From Candidatus Saccharimonadota bacterium (GTDB taxonomy: Bacteria; Eremiobacterota; Xenobia; Xenobiales; Xenobiaceae): a DNA stretch of 6,154 bases. The stretch lies in the NCBI GenBank assembly GCA_004554425.1, contig SFMI01000104.1, forward strand, positions 1-6,154. Reading direction: 5' to 3'. The position numbers and the translations under genes were made by a program. The notes under the pieces were generated by a model, which had not been told where the DNA came from, did not search any database, and saw nothing but the letters and a program-made list of their open reading frames with translations. Of the stretch, positions 1 through 5,498 are shown piece by piece (position 1 is the stretch's first letter; each line of letters opens with the position of its first letter).

Positions 1-1294
1 GGAATTGAAAGAATACTTGGGAATCGACGGCTTCTTGAATAGCTGTTTCAGTGTCGCACTTACGACCCAAAGCCTTAAACATGGCGTCATCCAAAATGCT
101 GCGGATAGATTCCCAAACAGGAACGCGCGGCTGAATGGTGGCTTTGTCTAAAGACTTAAGACCTACGGCATATTCAGGATGCTGTTTTACGTGATTCTGA
201 TAAGCTGTCGAGTTAATGGTCGACTTGCGTACAGGCAAGTAACCAGTTTGGATCGACCACTTGGCAGTGACGGCGGGACTGCACATATAAGAAACAAACT
301 TGTAGGCAGCGTTCTGCTTTTCTACATCGTTGGCCCCTCTGAAAATGGCTAAATTGGTACCAGCGAACTGACTAGCTTGGGTACTGCCTTTAGGAATAGG
401 CATCACGCCAAAGTCTAAACCGCTAGAACGAGCATTTTCAAAGCCGCCAATACGAGAAGTTGTTTCAATATACATACCGGCTTGGCCGTTTTGGAAGAGT
501 TTTACGGCATCAAAGGTGGGCTTAGCAGAGTGATCTTTATGAACTAAATCTACCCAATAGGCGAGGTCAGCTACACCTAAGCGTCCGCCAAAGCCGGCGC
601 CATTGTTTGTCTTACTGATATAGGTTCCACCGTAAGAGTAGAGATAGTGTCCGAAGATATCGACACTAGGCTGGAAAGCCAAACCAGGGATACCTTTGCG
701 AGTGGCAATAACTTTGGCGGCTTTGCTAAGTTCTTGCCAAGTTGTCGGCGGCTTAAGACCGAGTTCTCTAAAAATAGTCTTGTTGTAGAACAAAACGTAG
801 ATAGATTTGTTGAAAGGTAAAGTGTAGAGCTGCTTTTCGCCGCTGGGGGAAGTGAAAGTATTGGCACTGAGGAAAACAGGGACAATATCCTTCATAGCTG
901 CTTTGTCGTTGCCAGTCATCAAACTTTCTACAGGCACCAAAGCATCGATTCCGACGTATTGAGTAGTCCAGTTTTCATACACTTGGGCTACATCAGGAGG
1001 AGTATTCTTGGCGATATTTTCCAAGATTTTTGAATAAAGAGCGTTGTAGTCGTTGCCGTACTCTTTATTTTGAGATTGGATGCAAACGGACTTTACAACT
1101 ATATTAGGGTTAGCCTTGTTAAACTCGTCAACAAGTTGGTTGAGTACTTTGCCGCGAGATCTGCTCATGGCATGCCAGAAGGTGATCTCAACAGGCTCGT
1201 CAGCACGACTTACGGTGGCTCCGCAAACGATGACAAAAGCAAAGATAGCCAGGACTATTGACGCAATATACGCAAGGCGCGTTCTAGGCACCAT
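1..1294 (-). CDS. ABC transporter extracellular solute-binding protein, UgpB-like (C-terminus beyond window)
   Basis: Periplasmic or surface binding component of an ABC importer, most like family 1 sugar / sn-glycerol-3-phosphate binders (UgpB). It would deliver substrate to a permease pair not in the window. 431 codons are visible with no stop; UgpB is about 438 residues, so little is missing. The ATG at 1294 follows an AAGGAG site (1305-1310). Residues 1-31 form a signal peptide: MVPRTR, a hydrophobic core, then SRA before DEP. C24 has V at -1, so a lipobox is unlikely. Family hallmarks are ITFWHAM (37-43), DEFNKANPNI (56-65), PPDVAQVYENW (99-109), LPFNKSIYVLFYNKTIF (159-175) and PPTTWQEL (182-189). 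The 74-82 segment (SQNKEYGND) looks like a small insertion relative to E. coli UgpB as I recall it. The family call is firm. The ligand is not determined, because sugar binders and UgpB cannot be separated by eye. Confidence 0.93.
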   Translation of the reverse strand, partial: MVPRTRLAYIASIVLAIFAFVIVCGATVSRADEPVEITFWHAMSRSRGKVLNQLVDEFNKANPNIVVKSVCIQSQNKEYGNDYNALYSKILENIAKNTPPDVAQVYENWTTQYVGIDALVPVESLMTGNDKAAMKDIVPVFLSANTFTSPSGEKQLYTLPFNKSIYVLFYNKTIFRELGLKPPTTWQELSKAAKVIATRKGIPGLAFQPSVDIFGHYLYSYGGTYISKTNNGAGFGGRLGVADLAYWVDLVHKDHSAKPTFDAVKLFQNGQAGMYIETTSRIGGFENARSSGLDFGVMPIPKGSTQASQFAGTNLAIFRGANDVEKQNAAYKFVSYMCSPAVTAKWSIQTGYLPVRKSTINSTAYQNHVKQHPEYAVGLKSLDKATIQPRVPVWESIRSILDDAMFKALGRKCDTETAIQEAVDSQVFFQF

Positions 1295-1308
1295 ATTTAC
1301 GCAACTCC

Positions 1309-1329
1309 TTTTCTTTCGTAGAAGGAAAA
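1309..1329. promoter_or_regulatory. Imperfect palindrome in the solute-binding protein leader (candidate operator or hairpin)
   Basis: Arms TTTTCTTTC (1309-1317) and GAAGGAAAA (1321-1329) pair at 8 of 9 positions around a 3-base centre. The element lies between the candidate -10 box and the start codon and touches the ribosome binding site at 1305-1310. A repressor or RNA hairpin here could affect expression of the transporter gene, as is common for sugar-uptake genes. Arms this rich in purine and pyrimidine runs can also pair by chance, so confidence is low. Confidence 0.3.
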
Positions 1330-1334
1330 TGATA
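1329..1334 (-). promoter_or_regulatory. Candidate -10 box for the solute-binding protein gene
   Basis: Read on the minus strand this is TATCAT, 5 of 6 matches to the sigma-70 -10 consensus. It would give a 5' leader of roughly 30 bases. No good -35 hexamer sits 16-18 bases upstream. The gene probably needs its own promoter, because a terminator-like hairpin separates it from the stalk gene upstream. Confidence 0.3.
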
Positions 1335-1368
1335 TTTCTGAAGTCGGTCATTTAATCCAGAATACGCA

Positions 1369-1408
1369 GAAAAGTTGCTTCCGCTTGTTTACTAAAAACG
1401 AAGCAACT
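1369..1408 (-). terminator. Rho-independent terminator of the stalk-domain gene
   Basis: Read on the minus strand, a perfect 9-bp stem AGTTGCTTC / GAAGCAACT (1400-1408 and 1373-1381) starts three bases after the stalk gene's TAG stop. The 18-base loop can pair further through GTTT and AAAC. The stem is followed by a short TTTT run ending near 1370. The T-tract is short and the stem only moderately GC-rich, so termination may be incomplete. Position directly after the stop and the perfect stem support the call. Confidence 0.7.
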
Positions 1409-1411
1409 AGT

Positions 1412-2512
1412 CTAAATATCTATGGACAGCGGAGCCTGGTTCAGGGAATGAAGTACCAAACTTACCGGTTTGGAATCGGCGGGAACTTCAAAGACTAAAT
1501 AGCCGAAGTTAATGCCGTAAGGTCTTAAAATTACTAGCCAAAAGTTGCTTAATCCTTCTATATAATCGTAAGAATTAGACTTTTGATCTAAAAGGGAAAA
1601 ACGGCCTGTGTAAATTTGGACTTGTTGAGAGATATTCTGCTGAGAAAGATAAGCTATAACGTACTTATAGCCTTCTTTGGGACGATAGAAATCTTTCAAA
1701 ATGGAGATAGTTTCCAAATTGGTGACTGTAACTTGGAAAACTTCGTTCTTAGCACTCTTGGGAACATAAACACGACCGTTCTGGGGGCGCTGGGAATTCG
1801 AAGGCAAGTTGGCACTGCCGCCGCGCATGGTAGTGACGCCCTGAATAGGGCCTGGCTGAAGATTGGAAGCCAGATAAGGAGAAGCGTCTACAGGGCGCAG
1901 CGAAACATTCGTTTGAATTTGATTGGGGGAATAACTGCTGGGAGTGCCGTTCTGGTTGAAACTTGAATTGCGACTTACGGCAGAAGTGTTGTTTACCTGA
2001 ACATTTGTTTTGCCATTGCCACTGCGAGCATTTTTGGCTGTAGTAGTTGTGGGCTTAACATATGTATTTTGGTTTGCGCTTTGTTTGGCAGACGAAGAAG
2101 CTGTTTGGCTCTTAGCTGAACCGCTGTTGGTGACAATAAGTATGCGGTTGCTGCGACCGTCAAAATTTACCGAACCTCCCATGGAACCGACGAAAGTTTC
2201 TACAGGCAAGTATATACGTCCGCCGTTATTGTAAACAGGGGAAGAGGCCACTTTACCGTTTACTTTAACAGTATTTAGTTTCGAATCCCAAATGATTTCG
2301 GCTTGTAAAGCTTGGGCCATAACTTGTATCGGCAAATAAGTTACACCGTCGCGGACTACAGGTGTAGCGTCTACACGCATACCGTCAACAAACACACTGG
2401 CTGGAGAAGCTGCAAAAATTGTGTGAGGAATAGCCAAGAAAAACGCTAGCAATGCTAAAAGTAGTAGAAATGGCAAGCGCTTAGGCGTTTCTCTTACAGA
2501 TGGCGTCAGCAT
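1412..2512 (-). CDS. Secreted stalk-domain protein: copper amine oxidase N-terminal-like domain plus DUF4352-like C-terminal domain
   Basis: 366 residues; ATG at 2512 preceded by a strong AGGAGG (2522-2527) with 9-base spacing. Residues 1-34 are a signal peptide with a long Leu/Ala/Phe core ending TIFA. Residues about 40-128 match the copper amine oxidase N-terminal (stalk) domain: FVDGMRVDATPVVRDGVTYLP, then a second half with GRIYLPVETF and RILIVT. No amine oxidase catalytic domain follows, which is usual for this domain in Firmicutes-like bacteria, where it acts as an extracellular module. Residues about 130-250 are a low-complexity linker rich in Asn, Ser, Thr and Gln. Residues 256-366 resemble the DUF4352 / immunoprotective-extracellular beta-sandwich (FQVTVTNLET, RFSLLDQKSNSYDY, GYLVFEVPADSKPVSLVL). 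No cell-wall anchor is seen, so it is probably released or held non-covalently outside the membrane. Its specific role is unknown. It is divergent from the roadblock gene and ends at the terminator at 1369-1408. Confidence 0.9.
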   Translation of the reverse strand: MLTPSVRETPKRLPFLLLLALLAFFLAIPHTIFAASPASVFVDGMRVDATPVVRDGVTYLPIQVMAQALQAEIIWDSKLNTVKVNGKVASSPVYNNGGRIYLPVETFVGSMGGSVNFDGRSNRILIVTNSGSAKSQTASSSAKQSANQNTYVKPTTTTAKNARSGNGKTNVQVNNTSAVSRNSSFNQNGTPSSYSPNQIQTNVSLRPVDASPYLASNLQPGPIQGVTTMRGGSANLPSNSQRPQNGRVYVPKSAKNEVFQVTVTNLETISILKDFYRPKEGYKYVIAYLSQQNISQQVQIYTGRFSLLDQKSNSYDYIEGLSNFWLVILRPYGINFGYLVFEVPADSKPVSLVLHSLNQAPLSIDI

Positions 2513-2566
2513 TTATTATAACCTCCTTTTAGTATTATCTTATCTTCTTCGATGTTTTTCTTGATA

Positions 2567-2587
2567 TACTTTTTCCCGGAAAAAGTA
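2567..2587. promoter_or_regulatory. Perfect palindrome in the divergent intergenic region (candidate operator)
   Basis: Ten-base arms TACTTTTTCC (2567-2576) and GGAAAAAGTA (2578-2587) flank a single C at 2577. The element lies 55 bases upstream of the stalk gene start and more than 200 upstream of the roadblock gene's ATG. A plausible minus-strand -10 for the stalk gene (TATATC, 2563-2568) overlaps its left edge, which suits a repressor site. No long T-run follows on either strand and no gene ends nearby, so a terminator is less likely. The binding protein is unknown. Confidence 0.45.
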
Positions 2588-2592
2588 AGTGT

Positions 2593-2621
2593 TTGGCCTT
2601 ACAATTACCGAGAATTTTAAC
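2593..2621 (+). promoter_or_regulatory. Candidate sigma-70 promoter for the roadblock gene
   Basis: TTGGCC (2593-2598) and TTTAAC (2616-2621), separated by 17 bases, each match 4 of 6 consensus positions. Transcription would begin near 2628 and leave a leader of about 170 bases before the ATG at 2801. The leader also contains an AAACGTTT palindrome (2666-2673). I see no recognised riboswitch fold in 2513-2800, but the long leader leaves room for one. The match is weak. Confidence 0.25.
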
Positions 2622-2782
2622 ATTCCCTCAATCTACCACAAAAAGTGCCAGTGAACAACAAAAACAAACGTTTACTGATAACCTAATTGGGCTGAATTGC
2701 CTTCACTGCAAAGGAATTGCCTGGAGGTCGTAGAAGCCAAGGTGCAATTTTTTTCGCTGACGGCGACGAACAACATGGTTTG

Positions 2783-2787
2783 AGGAG
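2783..2787 (+). promoter_or_regulatory. Ribosome binding site deciding the roadblock gene start
   Basis: AGGAG lies 13 bases before the ATG at 2801, slightly longer than ideal. The alternative in-frame start, TTG at 2717, has only AAGGAA directly touching it (2711-2716), which leaves no spacer. Its nearby GGAGG (2723-2727) is downstream of it. ATG 2801 is therefore preferred; the TTG start would add 28 residues. Confidence 0.45.
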
Positions 2788-2800
2788 TTTAGTTTTTAAT

Positions 2801-5353
2801 ATGCAATTCGTACGCAGAAAATTGACAGATCTTCATAGTATTAGCGACAGCAAAAACGCTTTGGCCGATTTGCTAGGTCAAAAGTTCCGTCCTGTTATCT
2901 CCGGCGGCCATGAGCGGTTTGTTGAAATGTTGGGTAAAGAAGGCACTTTGGCTTCTTTGGATGGAGATGTTGTCATTACTCCGGCCGGTGCGATGTTCTA
3001 CTATCATTTTCTTTCCGAAGAGAATGCTTTGGTCGTCGGCGGAGCTTGGGACGAAAAGGATGGAACTTCGGCTTGGGAAGAGTATTTGGAACTGGTCAAT
3101 AAAGCCGTTCCTCAGGCAAAAATCCAAGAATTGCCCGTTGTTTCCCCTTATTTCGAATTTCTGCGTGAAGATTCCGAGCCTTTGCAAGTAGGCTCATGGG
3201 AGCGCAAAGCGGCAGCTTGTTTGCGCAGTCCCAGCGTACGTCAGCTTTTGAGAATAGTTTCCGAACGCGGTGTAGTTTCTCTTCCGGAAGCCGCGCAAGG
3301 ACGTTCCGTCTTTGAAGTCGGCGAAGATGTCAAAACTATGGCCGACATGAATATCATCAATTGCGAATTTGAAGTCTTCTGTAAAGAAACTGGTCAAAAG
3401 GTCAGCCGTGTTTCTAGTCTGGCCGCTTTGGATGAAGCTGCTAAGCGCGGTTTCCGTTGTTTCCATTGTGGTAAGGCTATTTCTGATGAGCAAATTGTCC
3501 AATCTCTCTCCGTTTGCCCTCAAGGTGCTGTTTTGGCTCGTCGCAATATGTGGTTGGCCTACACTGTAGGCGCCGCTTTGCTCGATTGTGGTGTCAGCAG
3601 CGAGCATATTCTTTTCCGTAGCGAAGACAATAATAGTAGCTGTGAAGTTTTTGCCGATTACAAAGGCTCGTTGCTCATGTTCTCCATTTCTGAGCAAGGG
3701 TTGGATGCCAACTCTGTCTTCCGCATTATTACTCGCAGCCGTTTCTTCCATCCCGATTGTACTTTCGCTGTCACTTCTGGAGCGGTCAGCGCCGAGGCTT
3801 GTAAAGTTATTGAAGCTGAAGGCGAGCGCATGTTCATTGTGAGCGATATTGACACTTTGCAAGAGACGATCAACTCTGTCTCTGATCGTGCTTGTCGCTC
3901 TGTGGTGGGTGACTTCCTGGCTGGTATCGATGCTATGACTAGCGTTAATGTAGGCCGCATTGTTGGTGAATATTTCTTGGGCACTCCCGAAGTAAAAGTT
4001 CCTTCGGCTGCCGTTGAGGCTGCTGTTGAGACTTTAGCTTCTGCCGTATCTTCTGCAGTATCTGCAGTTGAATCCGCTCTCAAAGACATCGAGTCCGAAG
4101 TCGCCGCTGCTACTGAAGAGCCTATTGCTGAAGCCGTTGAGCCCCAAACCGTCGCTGCCGAAGAACCCGTTGCTGAAGTTGTAGAACCCGCAGCCGTTGC
4201 TGCTGAGGAACCTGCTGCCGAAGTTGTTGAGCCTGAAGCCATTGCTGCTGAGGAACCTGTTGCTGAAACTGCTGAGCCCGAAGCTGTTGCTGCTGAGGAA
4301 CCTGCTGCCGAAGCTGTTGAGCCCGAAGTTGCCGTTACTGAGGAACCAGCTGCTGAAGCTGTAGATCCTGAAGCTGTTGCTGCTGAGGAACCTGCTGCCG
4401 AAGTTGTTGAGCCTGAAGCCATTACTGCTGAGGAACCCGTTGCTGAAGCTATTGAGCCCGAAATTGCTGCTACCGAGCAAGCTGAAGTCTCCGAAATTGA
4501 AACTGAGCTTGAGGAAAAGAAAGAAAAAGTTGAACTTCCTGAATTGGAAGTCGCTCAGCCTGAAGTTGAAGTCAGCCCTGTTTGTGAAGAAATTACTCCC
4601 GATCAGCCGGCTTTCTTATCGGCTGGAAGTGAATCGCTTAGCGGCATAGTTAATAGACTTTTAGAGCAACTTTTAGAGAATAACGAGCCTGATAGCTTAG
4701 AAGCTAACCTTAATGCTATTTCCGATTTGGGAACTTCTTCAGCTATGATTGTAGCTGATGACGGTATGCCTTTCTTGGGTGCCATGGAAACTTTCTCAGA
4801 TCCGGATTATGCTGCTGCTTACCAGCCCGAATTTGTCAACACCATAAACAGTATCGCTGATGAAGTTTCTTTAGGTACTGTACAGCGTGCGTTTATTGCT
4901 GGTGAAGCCGGTTGCTTAGATCTTTATCCTACCGCTGACAATCTTACCTTAGCTGTCCATACTACAGAGACTGGCTCTTTGAAGTATGGTGGTCGTCTCG
5001 TTGAAGGCGATACCTTGAAGAAGAGTTTGGTCGGTCTTACTGTTATTGACAGCTTCTTTGATGCCGTTATCGTTATGGATGATGTAGTGGTAGAATCCAC
5101 TACTCAAGATTGCGACGATATGGCCATGGCTGCTGCTCGTATGTATAGCGCCGCTTCTAATTATCTCTCCGAGCTTAGTGTAGGCAAGTGCTCAGCTTTG
5201 GTTGTAGATACCGATATTCAGATGTTGGCCATATATCCTTTGAAAGACGAATCTGTAATTGTTTGTATCTTAGACAAGGGTGCTGCCGAATCTGTCTGGC
5301 GCAGGGATATTCCTGGTAGGTTAGAGCGTGTGCAAGAGGCTTTAGAGCTTTAA
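2801..5353 (+). CDS. Large multidomain protein: winged-helix-like, zinc-knuckle, nuclease-fold-like, EP/A repeats, two C-terminal roadblock/LC7 domains
   Basis: 850 residues from ATG 2801, or 878 from TTG 2717. No signal peptide or membrane segment is seen, so it is probably cytoplasmic. Residues 1-140 are unrecognised. 143-197 (SPSVRQLLRIVSERGVVSL onward) reads as a winged helix. A CxxC knuckle (C220, C223, with C188, C194 and C239 as possible partners) suggests a zinc site. 249-350 resembles an Mrr-like PD-(D/E)XK nuclease fold lacking its catalytic signature. An Ala-rich helix leads into eight 15-residue EP/A repeats (439-558) and a Glu/Lys-rich stretch. Residues 631-724 form roadblock domain 1 (AMIVADDGMPFLG at 648-660) and 742-840 roadblock domain 2 (DAVIVMDDVVVEST). 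Roadblock proteins such as MglB dimerise and regulate Ras-like GTPases; no GTPase gene is visible here. The roadblock call is fairly firm, while the N-terminal assignments are fold-level guesses. The SPOR gene follows 145 bases downstream. Confidence 0.88.
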   Translation: MQFVRRKLTDLHSISDSKNALADLLGQKFRPVISGGHERFVEMLGKEGTLASLDGDVVITPAGAMFYYHFLSEENALVVGGAWDEKDGTSAWEEYLELVNKAVPQAKIQELPVVSPYFEFLREDSEPLQVGSWERKAAACLRSPSVRQLLRIVSERGVVSLPEAAQGRSVFEVGEDVKTMADMNIINCEFEVFCKETGQKVSRVSSLAALDEAAKRGFRCFHCGKAISDEQIVQSLSVCPQGAVLARRNMWLAYTVGAALLDCGVSSEHILFRSEDNNSSCEVFADYKGSLLMFSISEQGLDANSVFRIITRSRFFHPDCTFAVTSGAVSAEACKVIEAEGERMFIVSDIDTLQETINSVSDRACRSVVGDFLAGIDAMTSVNVGRIVGEYFLGTPEVKVPSAAVEAAVETLASAVSSAVSAVESALKDIESEVAAATEEPIAEAVEPQTVAAEEPVAEVVEPAAVAAEEPAAEVVEPEAIAAEEPVAETAEPEAVAAEEPAAEAVEPEVAVTEEPAAEAVDPEAVAAEEPAAEVVEPEAITAEEPVAEAIEPEIAATEQAEVSEIETELEEKKEKVELPELEVAQPEVEVSPVCEEITPDQPAFLSAGSESLSGIVNRLLEQLLENNEPDSLEANLNAISDLGTSSAMIVADDGMPFLGAMETFSDPDYAAAYQPEFVNTINSIADEVSLGTVQRAFIAGEAGCLDLYPTADNLTLAVHTTETGSLKYGGRLVEGDTLKKSLVGLTVIDSFFDAVIVMDDVVVESTTQDCDDMAMAAARMYSAASNYLSELSVGKCSALVVDTDIQMLAIYPLKDESVIVCILDKGAAESVWRRDIPGRLERVQEALEL
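4115..4474 (+). repeat. Eight tandem 45-bp coding repeats (15-residue EEPxAExxEPExxAA unit)
   Basis: Eight in-frame units begin at 4115, 4160, 4205, 4250, 4295, 4340, 4385 and 4430. Each encodes about EEP[VA]AE[VA]VEPEA[VI]AA. Copies 3 (4205-4249) and 7 (4385-4429) differ at one base in 45, whereas other pairs differ at many, usually synonymous, positions. The array lies in the linker between the nuclease-fold-like segment and the roadblock domains. The product is acidic and proline-spaced, so it is likely an extended spacer. Copy number may vary between strains. Confidence 0.92.
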
Positions 5354-5398
5354 ATTCACTAGGTTGAGAAGGGAAAAAGCTCTTCTTCGGCAATTGCT

Positions 5399-5443
5399 GA
5401 GGGGTCTGACTTGGCCGTCAATGGATGGAATTGGTCAGGCCTC
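5399..5443 (+). other. Weak hairpin in the gap between the roadblock and SPOR genes
   Basis: GAGG (5399-5402) and CTGAC (5406-5410) can pair with GTCAG (5434-5438) and CCTC (5440-5443), leaving an internal loop and a large apical loop. A run of six T begins 17 bases later at 5460. Stem quality and spacing are poor for a rho-independent terminator, so read-through from the roadblock gene into the SPOR gene remains possible. No convincing promoter was found in 5354-5498. Confidence 0.25.
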
Positions 5444-5498
5444 TCTTTAGATCCGATTATTTTTTGTGGCTGCGTTAAGTTTAGGAGGTTTGCATACT

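Noticed and set aside
21..24. Lipoprotein reading of the solute-binding protein signal peptide, with C24 of the product as the lipidated residue
   Set aside because: The residue before the cysteine is Val rather than Gly, Ala or Ser, and a good signal peptidase I site (SRA before DEP) follows. The start and end given here are residue numbers of that product, which correspond to bases 1223-1234.
1616..1966. 116-codon plus-strand open frame inside the stalk gene
   Set aside because: Antisense shadow of a gene supported by signal peptide, domains and ribosome binding site.
230..2213. Shared string ACAGGCAAGTA near 230 and near 2203
   Set aside because: Both copies encode the same short peptide (YLPV) on the minus strand with the same codons, in two unrelated proteins, so it is not a repeat element.
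3658..4422. Long minus-strand open frame rich in Ala, Gly, Ser and Thr (254 codons) opposite the repeat array
   Set aside because: It is the antisense reading of the GAA/GCT-rich repeats, which contain no stop in that frame. The composition is low-complexity and there is no ribosome binding site or recognisable domain.
4034..4480. Minus-strand open frame of 148 codons rich in Asn, Phe, Ser and Gly
   Set aside because: Another antisense frame of the same repeats; its periodicity is inherited from the 45-bp units.
5431..5460. Possible promoter TTGGTC with GATTAT ahead of the SPOR gene
   Set aside because: Only 3 of 6 and 4 of 6 consensus matches with 18-base spacing; not better than chance in this AT-rich gap.
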